Below, in pieces: positions 52,370-60,117 of a DNA stretch of 64,000 nt. The stretch is from contig JBGUEQ010000006.1 of assembly GCA_041821265.1 (NCBI GenBank), positions 57,172 through 121,171 of the forward strand, read 5' to 3'. This stretch comes from Lachnotalea sp041821265. Its GTDB lineage: Bacteria > Bacillota > Clostridia > Lachnospirales > Lachnospiraceae. Made by a program: the position numbers and the translations under genes. The notes under the pieces were generated by a model, which worked only from the letters and a program-made list of their open reading frames with translations, made no database searches and was not told where the DNA came from. The number at the start of each line of letters is the position of its first letter. Position 1 is the stretch's first letter.

Positions 52370-52499
52370 CAAATATAGTAACAGTTTTGCCATACCATTC
52401 ATAATCATTTGTTGAATCATTTTCTTACGTAGCTTAACAGCTAGTGTTAAGCTACTGTGTGAATAGTAATGAGTGAACAGTAACCTGTTACCAAATATA
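52370..52499 (+). mobile_element. MITE-like palindromic element C3 with 8-bp target duplication
   Basis: The element is 52378-52491 (114 bp), beginning GTAACAGTTTTGCC and ending ACAGTAACCTGTTAC. CAAATATA abuts both sides (52370-52377, 52492-52499), a perfect 8-bp duplication. Inside, GTAGCTTAAC pairs with GTTAAGCTAC. It lies 30 bases upstream of the AraC start, in that gene's promoter region. Confidence 0.85.
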
Positions 52500-52692
52500 T
52501 AGCATGAAATTCTTAGTGACGATAATAAGCAAGGAATTTAAGTGGTAAAATCAGTTGTTTATAAGAGACAAATTTATACTAGTATTATATTTCATTAGTT
52601 AATAAAATGTCAATTAAATATCATAAAATAGTGATAAAAGACCTAAAAATATGATAAACTAAATGAAACATAAATGTTATCGTTAATATATA

Positions 52693-52841
52693 AAGTTTGC
52701 GTAACTATTTAGTACCCAGAGCGCGCGAGGTGTTTTGCATAGCAAAATCCCGAGTTTTATAACGCCAAAATGCAATGCTTTTGCATTTTGTGTGCATCGC
52801 GTAGTGGTAACTATGAAGGTACAAAATAGATACAAGTTTGC
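52693..52841 (+). mobile_element. MITE-like palindromic element A4 with 8-bp target duplication
   Basis: The element is 52701-52833 (133 bp), GTAACTATTTAGTACC to GGTACAAAATAGATAC. AAGTTTGC abuts both sides (52693-52700, 52834-52841), a perfect 8-bp duplication. The interior shares CAAAATGCAAT and TGTGCATCGCGTAG with A1. It ends 34 bases before the GH3 ATG, so it separates that gene's ribosome site from its original upstream region. 52348-52867 holds only C3, this element and AT-rich DNA. Confidence 0.88.
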
Positions 52842-52867
52842 AATAAAAAGCGATGGAGGAAATTAAA

Positions 52868-55114
52868 ATGGACATTAAAAAGATTATTTTACAAATGACA
52901 TTAGAAGAAAAAGCTGGCATGTGCTCAGGAATGGATTTCTGGCATACAAAGTCAGTTGATAGACTAGGTGTTCCAGCAGTCATGGTAGCCGATGGACCAC
53001 ATGGACTTCGTAAGCAGTCAGAAGAGGCAGACCATTTAGGACTTAATGATAGTATCACGGCTGTATGTTTTCCCGCAGCTTGTGCAACAGCAGCTACATT
53101 TGACCGAGATTTGATGTATAACATGGGAGTAACCTTAGGCAAAGAATGTCAGGCAGAAAATGTTTCCATTGTACTTGGACCTGCGGTAAACATTAAGCGT
53201 TCCCCTTTATGCGGACGAAATTTTGAATATTTATCAGAAGATCCATTTCTGGCAGGAGAATTATCAGCTAGTTATATTAATGGAGTTCAGTCACAGAATG
53301 TAGGAACATCAATTAAGCATTTTGCAGCAAATAATCAGGAACATGAGCGTATGGCAGGTTCCTCTGAAATGGATGAGAGAACATTACGAGAAATCTATCT
53401 TCCAAGTTTTGAAACAGCAGTTAAAAAAGCCCAACCATGGACTGTGATGTGTTCTTATAATCAAATCAATGGAGTATTTGCATCGGAGAATAAGAAGTTA
53501 TTAAATGATATTTTAAAAGAAGAATGGGGCTTTGAAGGTTTTGTAATGTCAGACTGGGGTGCTGTTAGTGATAGAGCTGCTGGAATAGTAGCGGGACTTG
53601 AATTAGAGATGCCAGGAAGTAATGGAGTAAATGATAAAGAAATTGTAAAAGCAGTGCAAAATGGTATTGTGGCAGAGGAAATTTTAGATAATGCAGTAGA
53701 GCGCATATTAAAAATAGTATTCAAATATGTTCAGCGTAAGAGGGAGGAAGTATTTGACAGAGAAGTCGATCATCAAAAGGCAGTAGAGATTGCAAAACAG
53801 TGCATTATACTACTAAAAAATGATGGAATTTTACCTATGAAGGAACAGGAAGAAAAGGTTGCTTTTATAGGTGGATTTGCAAAAATACCTCGCTATCAAG
53901 GAGGTGGAAGTTCTCATATTAATTCTTACAAAGTATCCTCCACAATTGAAATGGCTCAAACATATGGTGACGTAGCTTATGCAGAAGGTTTTTCAACGGT
54001 AGAAGATAAGATTGATGAAAAATTATTTGCAGAAGCCATTGAAATGGCTAGAAATTCCAGTAAAGTCGTTGTATGTGCAGGTTTACCGGATTTATTTGAA
54101 TCAGAAGGCTATGATAGAACACACATGAATCTTCCCGAGTGTCAAAATAAACTAATTGAAGAAATATTAAAGGTGCAAAAGAATGTAATTGTGGTACTAC
54201 ACAATGGCTCACCAATTGAAATCCCTTGGGTAAATAAGGTAAATGCCATTGTAGAAGCATATCTTGGTGGTGAAGGAATCGGCGAAGCAATTGTTCAAAT
54301 ACTATATGGTAAAGCTAACCCAAGTGGTAAACTGGCAGAGTCTTTCCCGCTGAAAATACAAGACAATCCTTCTTATTTGAATTTTCCTGGAACTGGGAAA
54401 AAAGTGTTTTATAAAGAAGGCGTATTTGTAGGATATCGTTACTATGATACCAAAAAAATGGATGTATTATTTCCATTTGGATTTGGATTAAGTTATACCA
54501 CATTTGAATTATCTAATTATAAAGTAAGCAATCACGATATCAAAGAATCCGATACCGTTACCGTATCAGTCGATGTGAAAAATATTGGAGCCATGGCGGG
54601 AAAAGAAGTGGTTCAACTTTATGTGAGAGATAATACTGGCGCGGCCATTCGCCCAGAAAAAGAACTTAAAGGGTTTGAGGCTGTTGCACTAAAACCGGGA
54701 GAGATAAAGACTGTTTCAATCGAGTTAAATAAGCGTTCTTTTGCATGGTATAATGAAGAAATCAAAGATTGGTATGTGGCAACGGGTGATTACACGGTTT
54801 TGATTGGTAATTCATCTAGAAATATTATGTTTGAAGATCAAATTCATATTACAAGCGAAACGCAGCCTTCCTTTGAAATTACGAAGGACACCATGATTGG
54901 TGAAATTATACATCATCCGAAGTTAGAAGATTATGTGAAAAACAACTTACTTCCACTCATGAAAGGGTTAATGGAAAGCCCAGATGAAAATTGGGCTGCT
55001 ATGATGGAGGCTATGTTGAAATATATGCCAATTCGTTCTCTTAGAAGTTTTGATAATGTTCCAAATGAAGTAATGAAAAAAATGCTAAAAGAAATGAATC
55101 ATTTATTGAACTAG
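52868..55114 (+). CDS. GH3 beta-glucosidase-type glycosidase
   Basis: 748 aa, cytoplasmic (no signal peptide). The GH3 N-terminal barrel shows GRNFEYLSEDPFLAG, KHFAANNQEHER and the nucleophile D229 in VMSDWGA. The C-terminal alpha/beta sandwich (GGGSSHI, VVLHNGSPIE) and an Fn3-like domain follow; about 75 extra residues at the end are helical (LEDYVKNNLLPLMKGL). It hydrolyses beta-linked oligosaccharides such as cellodextrins; specificity cannot be read. GGAGG at 52856-52860 sets the start at 52868 rather than 52853. Confidence 0.93.
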   Translation: MDIKKIILQMTLEEKAGMCSGMDFWHTKSVDRLGVPAVMVADGPHGLRKQSEEADHLGLNDSITAVCFPAACATAATFDRDLMYNMGVTLGKECQAENVSIVLGPAVNIKRSPLCGRNFEYLSEDPFLAGELSASYINGVQSQNVGTSIKHFAANNQEHERMAGSSEMDERTLREIYLPSFETAVKKAQPWTVMCSYNQINGVFASENKKLLNDILKEEWGFEGFVMSDWGAVSDRAAGIVAGLELEMPGSNGVNDKEIVKAVQNGIVAEEILDNAVERILKIVFKYVQRKREEVFDREVDHQKAVEIAKQCIILLKNDGILPMKEQEEKVAFIGGFAKIPRYQGGGSSHINSYKVSSTIEMAQTYGDVAYAEGFSTVEDKIDEKLFAEAIEMARNSSKVVVCAGLPDLFESEGYDRTHMNLPECQNKLIEEILKVQKNVIVVLHNGSPIEIPWVNKVNAIVEAYLGGEGIGEAIVQILYGKANPSGKLAESFPLKIQDNPSYLNFPGTGKKVFYKEGVFVGYRYYDTKKMDVLFPFGFGLSYTTFELSNYKVSNHDIKESDTVTVSVDVKNIGAMAGKEVVQLYVRDNTGAAIRPEKELKGFEAVALKPGEIKTVSIELNKRSFAWYNEEIKDWYVATGDYTVLIGNSSRNIMFEDQIHITSETQPSFEITKDTMIGEIIHHPKLEDYVKNNLLPLMKGLMESPDENWAAMMEAMLKYMPIRSLRSFDNVPNEVMKKMLKEMNHLLN

Positions 55115-55118
55115 ACAC

Positions 55119-55160
55119 AAATACCTCCTGGCTGTTTCAAATAAGAGCTAAGAGGTATTT
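55119..55160 (+). terminator. Terminator after the GH3 gene
   Basis: AAATACCTC (55119-55127) pairs with GAGGTATTT (55152-55160), with GGCT/AGC pairing inside, then TTAATT. Confidence 0.75.
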
Positions 55161-55275
55161 TTAATTACATTATTTGTCAGATGGTTTAATAGTAAAAATT
55201 ATGCATAGGAATCATGCATTCTGCACACTTTCTCACAGCAACACTTCTTGGTCGCAATAGCAATACGGTGTCATT

Positions 55276-55329
55276 AAAAAGCATGTTAAAGGTTAAAGTT
55301 ATAAAAAGCATGTTAAAGGTTAAAGTTAT
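55276..55329 (+). repeat. 27-bp exact tandem duplication upstream of a promoter
   Basis: Two head-to-tail copies of a unit starting AAAAAGCATGTTAAAGG end at 55302 and 55329. The second copy runs into the -35 box, so the copies may be paired regulator sites. 55115-55461 has no gene beyond this, the promoter and a short tandem repeat. Confidence 0.85.
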
Positions 55330-55357
55330 TGACAATTTTCTCCACCTACCTTATATT
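55329..55357 (+). promoter_or_regulatory. Strong predicted sigma-A promoter
   Basis: TTGACA (55329-55334), 17-nt spacer, TATATT (55352-55357), nearly consensus. It reads into the 8-bp repeat and the broken gene at 55462. Confidence 0.7.
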
Positions 55358-55360
55358 GAA

Positions 55361-55392
55361 TGAGTGCATGAGTGCATGAGTGCATGAGTGCA
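55361..55392 (+). repeat. 8-bp repeat TGAGTGCA, four perfect copies
   Basis: Four exact head-to-tail copies immediately downstream of the -10 box, at or just after the expected transcription start. Such a tract can change length by slippage and alter leader length. Confidence 0.9.
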
Positions 55393-55461
55393 TAATTATA
55401 TTTATAAAAATACAATATGAGAAATTCAAGGCATACAATGACCTTGATGAGGGAGTTTAAA

Positions 55462-56308
55462 ATGTTTGAACAATTAAGGAAACAATCGATGAAAATTGTT
55501 TTGATTCGTATTCTTTTATGCGTTATTATTATAATGATTGGAATTGTATTTACAAAAAACAGCTTATTAAAAATGTATGAAGGTCCCCAAAATTTAGATT
55601 TATTATCTATGGAAGAAATACCAAATTCCTATGTAGACGCTGATGTTTATGCAATCCTTAGTAATTTTGCAAAATATTATGAAACATCAGATGATGGAAC
55701 AGAAACTGTTACTGACCAATATTATATTATTCCGGTAGGAGAGGAAGAATTTATTGGTTTGGAAATAGATGCACAAAACAATACTCGTGCCCAGCAAATA
55801 TATGATGAAACATATGAATATATTAATGGCACTAGAAGTGAACTAACATCTACATTGTCAGTGACTGGTACAATAAATAAGATGGATGCAAATACATACA
55901 ATTACTATAAGGAATGGAACGTTTAGAGTCAGATTATCTTTCAGCAATGCAAATAGAATCTGTTCGTGTGGGAAAAACTTGTTTCTATTATTTTAAAGCA
56001 AGCAAAGCTAAGATTCTTTCCAACCAAGATATCATATGGGCATATTTGGAAAATGTAACTCAAAGAACATATGGTATTAAGACTGGAGATAGAAAATTTA
56101 TTCTTATATATACGAAAGACAAAAAATGCATAAGATTCCAATGAAAAAAGTAGATCATGTGAATGCATTAATGAATCAATTTTCGCAACAGCAGCCACAT
56201 ATAGTAATTGGATTTAGTGAAGAACTTAAGAAGTGTTTCAAGAAAGATTTCAATTCTTTTTTAAACTTGAGTGCACAGCATTCAAATGATTTTAATTCAC
56301 AGTTTTAG
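55462..56308 (+). pseudogene. Membrane-anchored protein gene split over three frames
   Basis: The first part (55462-55926, SD GGGAG) gives a membrane anchor (IVLIRILLCVIIIMIGIVF) and an outside domain ending KEWNV. The protein-like sequence continues in another frame from about 55914 (LESDYLSAMQIESVRVGKTCFYYF) to 56144, then in a third from about 56126 (MKKVDHVNALMNQFSQQQPHIVIGFSEELKKCF) to 56308. The second shift falls at an A6 run (56121-56126). Joined, the parts make ~280 residues, like small DUF6709-type anchored proteins of Clostridia, but that family name is a tentative recollection. Sequencing error or programmed slippage are alternatives to decay. Confidence 0.7.
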
Positions 56309-56337
56309 TTAATTTATTTATAGTGAGGTTAAATAGC

Positions 56338-57501
56338 ATGAATAAAAATATATTATTATTTATTTCAAGAATTTTATGTTATGAGTCAAACAAGTTTTTT
56401 GTTGCAGAGATGAGTAAGGAACTGCAAGATTTAGGCTACCAGATAGAACAGTGTGAAGTTGATATGGAGGATGAGGATTTAGAAGAAAAGTTAGAAAAAT
56501 ACATTGGAAAGAAATTTAGAGCGGTCATTGATTTTAATTCAAGACTACAAAGACTTGAGATGGATACAGGAGAAAGATATTTAGATATGATTGACGCACC
56601 ATTTTACAATTATATTGTGGACCATCCGCTTTATCATCATCCAGTAATAAAGCTTAAGTTGAATCGTTCAAATATCATTTGTATTGATGAGAATCATTGT
56701 AACTATGTTAAGAAGTATTATCAAGATGTTAAAAATGTTGTGTTTATGCCTTTAGGTGCGATGGAAGCACTTAATATCGTACCTTATGAAGAAAGACGTA
56801 TTGATGTCCTCTTTTCCGGAACATACACGTCATCGGAAGAATTGCTAAATCAAATAAATAGTGATTGCTCTTGTGGTAATACAAATTTATTATTAATAGA
56901 AGAGATGAAGGCAAATACATCCCTGACACAAGAAGAAGCATTACGAAACATATTAATAAGGTCAGGAGTAACACTAACAAATCAGGAGTTTGCAATTCGA
57001 TTAAATTCATATTATTTAGTGGACAAGTATCTTCGAGCGTATTATAGAGAAAAAGTAATTCGTGTACTGTTAGACAATGAGATAAATGTGACGGTATATG
57101 GATATGCTTGGGATAAATTTGAATGTAGTAATAAAGAATATTTAACGATTCATAATTTGGTAAGTTTTCCAGTGTCATTGGAAATAGAAGCAGATACAAA
57201 AATTGTTTTAAATATTATGCCCTGGTTTAAAGCGGGTATTCATGATAGAGTATTATCGGCTATGGCAAATAAGGCAGTATGTGTAACTGATTCTAGTGAA
57301 TATGTGGATAAAAATTTTGTAGATGACAAGAATATTGTATTGTATTCACTAGACCACTTAAATGAACTTCCAAATAAAATAAAGAATCTTCTTCAAAACG
57401 TAGATAAAGCAAAAAAGATTAGCGAATGTGGTTATGAGGAAGTAATTGAACATCATATGTGGAAAAATAGGGTGCAAGAAAATATAGATAAGATTATATA
57501 G
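56338..57501 (+). CDS. CgeB-like glycosyltransferase
   Basis: 387 aa, no signal peptide. The N-terminal half (LFISRILCYESNKFFVAEMSKEL; VDHPLYHHPVIKL; CIDENHCNYVKKYY) and C-terminal half (VTVYGYAWDKF; VLNIMPWFKAGIHDRVLSAMANKAVCVTD) match the GT-B fold of CgeB/DUF3880-type transferases. In B. subtilis CgeB acts on the outer spore surface; here a spore or surface glycoprotein (perhaps the nearby collagen-like protein) is a possible acceptor. The ATG at 56338 follows GTGAGG. Its last codons run into a 14-bp tandem repeat. Confidence 0.8.
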   Translation: MNKNILLFISRILCYESNKFFVAEMSKELQDLGYQIEQCEVDMEDEDLEEKLEKYIGKKFRAVIDFNSRLQRLEMDTGERYLDMIDAPFYNYIVDHPLYHHPVIKLKLNRSNIICIDENHCNYVKKYYQDVKNVVFMPLGAMEALNIVPYEERRIDVLFSGTYTSSEELLNQINSDCSCGNTNLLLIEEMKANTSLTQEEALRNILIRSGVTLTNQEFAIRLNSYYLVDKYLRAYYREKVIRVLLDNEINVTVYGYAWDKFECSNKEYLTIHNLVSFPVSLEIEADTKIVLNIMPWFKAGIHDRVLSAMANKAVCVTDSSEYVDKNFVDDKNIVLYSLDHLNELPNKIKNLLQNVDKAKKISECGYEEVIEHHMWKNRVQENIDKII

Positions 57502-57604
57502 ATAAGAATATATAAGGCGAGATTATATAAATAAGATTATATAAATAAGAATATAGAGAAAAGAATATAGAGAAAAGAATATAGAGAAAAGAATATAGAG
57601 ATAT
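57492..57604 (+). repeat. 14-bp tandem repeat array
   Basis: About eight units with 14-15 bp period: GATTATATAAATAA-type units (57492-57548) change to GAATATAGAGAAAA units (57549-57604, three exact and one variant). The first unit overlaps the end of the CgeB-like gene. Confidence 0.85.
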
Positions 57605-57646
57605 AACTTGATATTTACCTTAACAAGGATAAAGGTGGTAGTAAGC

Positions 57647-58330
57647 ATGATAAATATGATTGCAGCACTTCAAAAAAGTGTATTATGTAAAAATATGAAT
57701 GAAGAGCAAATTACTAATTTTATTAAAAGCAGTAGTATCACGGAGAAACGATATAATAAAGGTAGTATTATTTTCCATGAGATGGATAAACCTACAAAGT
57801 TGTATCTACTAATGAAAGGTAAAATTTCAATTTGTAAAAATACCATGTCAGGAAGAACGATTTTATTAACAGAAATTTCTGAGTGTGGTGCCATGTTTGG
57901 AGAAGTATATTTATATATGAAAAAGGCTCAATATGGTATTTATACAGTGGTTCAAGAAAATGCCCAGATATTAGAAATTGATTCTGATTTATTTTCAATG
58001 GAAAGAGGGATACTTGATCCTTCACATATTGTTGTATTACAAAATTTGCTGATGATTTTTGCAACGAAAGCATTTAATATGAATTCAAAATTGCAAGTAT
58101 TAAGCAGTGGTAATTTGCGACAATGTTTGGTAAGGCTTTTAGTTAATATGCAGCAGGAAAACAATGTGATTCAACTTGATATGACGAAGGAAGCAATGGC
58201 ACAATATCTAAATGTAGCAAGACAATCGCTATCAAGAGAATTTAGTGCAATGCAAGAAGAAGGATTAATACAAGTAAAGGGCAAGCAAATTATAATATTA
58301 CGACAAGAAGGTCTAGAAGAATATTTATAA
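57647..58330 (+). CDS. Crp/Fnr-family regulator
   Basis: 227 aa. A cNMP-binding-like beta-roll (KGSIIFHEMDKPTKLYLLMKGKISICK) is followed by the long dimer helix and a Crp-type winged helix (MTKEAMAQYLNVARQSLSREFSAMQEEGLIQVKGKQI). The four N-terminal Cys of Fnr are absent, so oxygen sensing by an Fnr-type cluster is unlikely. hcp-linked Crp-type regulators (HcpR) occur in Clostridia; hcp lies 1.8 kb away across the collagen gene, so that role is possible. AAAGGTGG sets the start at 57647. Confidence 0.9.
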   Translation: MINMIAALQKSVLCKNMNEEQITNFIKSSSITEKRYNKGSIIFHEMDKPTKLYLLMKGKISICKNTMSGRTILLTEISECGAMFGEVYLYMKKAQYGIYTVVQENAQILEIDSDLFSMERGILDPSHIVVLQNLLMIFATKAFNMNSKLQVLSSGNLRQCLVRLLVNMQQENNVIQLDMTKEAMAQYLNVARQSLSREFSAMQEEGLIQVKGKQIIILRQEGLEEYL

Positions 58331-58396
58331 TTATAGGTGGCATAAAATTTGACATAAAGTTATTTTGGTTAAAAAAGTGAATTTGATTAGTAAAAA

Positions 58397-58423
58397 GAAA
58401 GTGCCATTTAAGTGAGCACTTTC
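58397..58423 (+). terminator. Bidirectional terminator between convergent genes
   Basis: GAAAGTGC (58397-58404) and GCACTTTC (58416-58423), preceded by A5 and followed by TCTTT. It serves both the Crp-type gene and the collagen-like gene. Confidence 0.65.
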
Positions 58424-58497
58424 TCTTTGCTTATTGGTAAGGGCGAGCATGCAATTCGGATTCGTAGTAGTAAGGAATTGAATTGCTATTATTATTA

Positions 58498-59769
58498 CTA
58501 TGCAATTTGCATAATTACAAGATGTGCTGAAACTGCTTCTGTTCCTCCAGCAAGGGGAGTGAGTGTAAGGGCGGTTGATTCACTAGCTGGGTTTTTCAAT
58601 GTTAATATTGAATTGATTACGGTTGTTTCGACAAGGAACATTCCGATTATTTGTGTAGTACCAGTTGCACGCCCTACTACAGTCGATGAGAGTTCGATGT
58701 CACCACCGCCAGAATCAAGAGTTAAAACTAATTGACCAGCTTCATCTATGCTTACTTGAAACAATACCTGATATACGCCAATGGAAGCTAAATTAAAAGT
58801 GTGAGCAGTAATACGGCTAATGGTTGAACCGCCAGTAGGACCATCTTGTGGAAAACTGACACCACTACCAGGTGCAACAGTTGCTGCATTATCAGGAGGC
58901 ATCAATGCAAAGAAATCTGCAAAGTCTAATATACCACCAGGGATACCTTGTGGGCCTTGCGGACCAGTAGCGCCTTGCGGGCCGGTATCACCAGTAGGAC
59001 CAGTAGGACCAGTAGCGCCTTGCGGACCAGTGGAACCAGTATCACCTTTAGAGCCAGTAGCGCCTTGCGGACCGGTAGGACCAGTAGCACCTTGCGGACC
59101 AGTAGGGCCAGTGTCGCCTTGCGGACCAGTAGGGCCAGTAGCACCTTGCGGACCAGTGGAGCCAGTAGCACCTTGAGGACCGGTGGAACCAGTATCACCT
59201 TTAGGACCAGTAGCACCTTGAGAACCGGTAGGACCAGTAAGACCAGTAGCGCCTTGCGGACCAATAGGACCAGCATCACCTTGCGGACCAATAGGACCAG
59301 TATCACCTTGCGGACCAATAGGACCAGTATCACCTTGCGGACCAATAGGACCAGTAGCACCTTGCGGACCAATGGGACCAGTAGCACCTTGCGGACCAAT
59401 GGGACCAGTATCACCTTGCGGACCAATAGGACCAGTATCGCCTTGCGGACCAATAGGACCAGCATCACCTTGCGGACCAATGGGACCAGTAGCACCTTGC
59501 GGACCAATAGGACCAGTATCGCCTTGCGGACCAATAGGACCAGCATCACCTTGCGGACCAATAGGACCAGTATCACCTTGCGGACCAATAGGACCAGTAG
59601 CGCCTTGCGGACCAATAGGACCAGTATCACCTTGCGGACCAATGGGACCAGTATCACCTTGCGGACCAGGATTGCAACAACATGGTTGTGAACAATTTTG
59701 TGGAGCACAATTACAACAAGGTGTTGAGCAATGTTTTGGTGAACCATTTATATTGTCACTACATTTCAA
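58498..59769 (-). CDS. Collagen-like (G-X-Y) surface protein, BclA type
   Basis: 423 aa. A TTG start at 59769 is chosen because GGGAGG (complement of 59778-59783) lies 8 bases ahead; the in-frame ATG at 59811 lies upstream of that site. The N-terminus is Cys-rich (CSTPCCNCAPQNCSQPCCC). About 80 G-X-Y triplets follow (GPQGDTGPI and GPQGATGPI ninemers). The last ~145 residues are a beta-rich trimerising domain like BclA_C (FNLASIGVYQVLFQVSIDEAGQLVL). BclA-type proteins form the hair-like nap of spores; the Cys block may cross-link it to the coat. Glycosylation on Thr is likely. Confidence 0.9.
   Translation of the reverse strand: MKCSDNINGSPKHCSTPCCNCAPQNCSQPCCCNPGPQGDTGPIGPQGDTGPIGPQGATGPIGPQGDTGPIGPQGDAGPIGPQGDTGPIGPQGATGPIGPQGDAGPIGPQGDTGPIGPQGDTGPIGPQGATGPIGPQGATGPIGPQGDTGPIGPQGDTGPIGPQGDAGPIGPQGATGLTGPTGSQGATGPKGDTGSTGPQGATGSTGPQGATGPTGPQGDTGPTGPQGATGPTGPQGATGSKGDTGSTGPQGATGPTGPTGDTGPQGATGPQGPQGIPGGILDFADFFALMPPDNAATVAPGSGVSFPQDGPTGGSTISRITAHTFNLASIGVYQVLFQVSIDEAGQLVLTLDSGGGDIELSSTVVGRATGTTQIIGMFLVETTVINSILTLKNPASESTALTLTPLAGGTEAVSAHLVIMQIA
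58945..59672 (-). repeat. 27-bp coding tandem repeats of the collagen domain
   Basis: Imperfect to perfect 27-bp units encode nine-residue GPQGDTGPI-type blocks; the N-terminal half (59240-59672) is almost identical unit to unit, the C-terminal half more diverged. Copy-number change between strains is expected. Confidence 0.85.
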
Positions 59770-59890
59770 TTTATTTACCTCCCTTATATTTAGTAAAAAT
59801 TCAAATAGCATATATAAATCAAGTCACAGAATAGTCAAGAAACTGTGTAAAGTGTAATGTATTTGATTTTTAAAATCATATTTTTATATA

Positions 59891-59917
59891 GTAACTATAA
59901 AGATACTAAATAGTTAT
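59891..59917 (+). repeat. Relic of an A-type element end
   Basis: GTAACTATAAAGATACTAAA plus TAGTTAT resembles the right end of A1 and A4. The gap 59770-60117 otherwise holds the divergent upstream regions of the collagen and hcp genes. Confidence 0.4.
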
Positions 59918-60081
59918 GTTATCTATATATTTTATGCAAGAAAATTACAATAGGTGTGCTTAAAGCAGAAAGACTACCCCTGAAGAATGAAAAAGATAAA
60001 ATAAAATGTAACAAATGTGACAGAATCATAAATTATAAAATGTTATTATTCTATTAACCAATAAACAAGCAGCGAATACAA

Positions 60082-60102
60082 TTTGTAAACAACGTTTACG
60101 AA
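60082..60102 (+). promoter_or_regulatory. 21-bp palindrome upstream of hcp
   Basis: TTTGTAAAC-AAC-GTTTACGAA has inverted halves with only one mismatch pair, centred 26 bases before the ATG at 60118. A likely regulator site controlling hcp; the Crp/Fnr-type protein at 57647 is one candidate. Confidence 0.55.
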
Positions 60103-60117
60103 TAATAGGAGAATAAC

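Noticed and set aside
52705..53142. Minus-strand 145-codon frame across the GH3 start
   Set aside because: It crosses element A4 and runs antisense to conserved GH3 coding sequence.
57492..57604. CRISPR array
   Set aside because: Units are contiguous 14-mers without spacers.
58820..59857. Long plus-strand open frames (Gly/Pro- or Thr/Arg-rich) opposite the collagen-like gene
   Set aside because: They are mirror images of the G-X-Y repeat on the other strand, with no ribosome sites; the minus-strand gene has a GGGAGG site and recognisable end domains.
60082..60102. CcpA cre site
   Set aside because: The palindrome has a 3-base centre (AAC) and lacks the central CG spacing of cre and other LacI-type sites.
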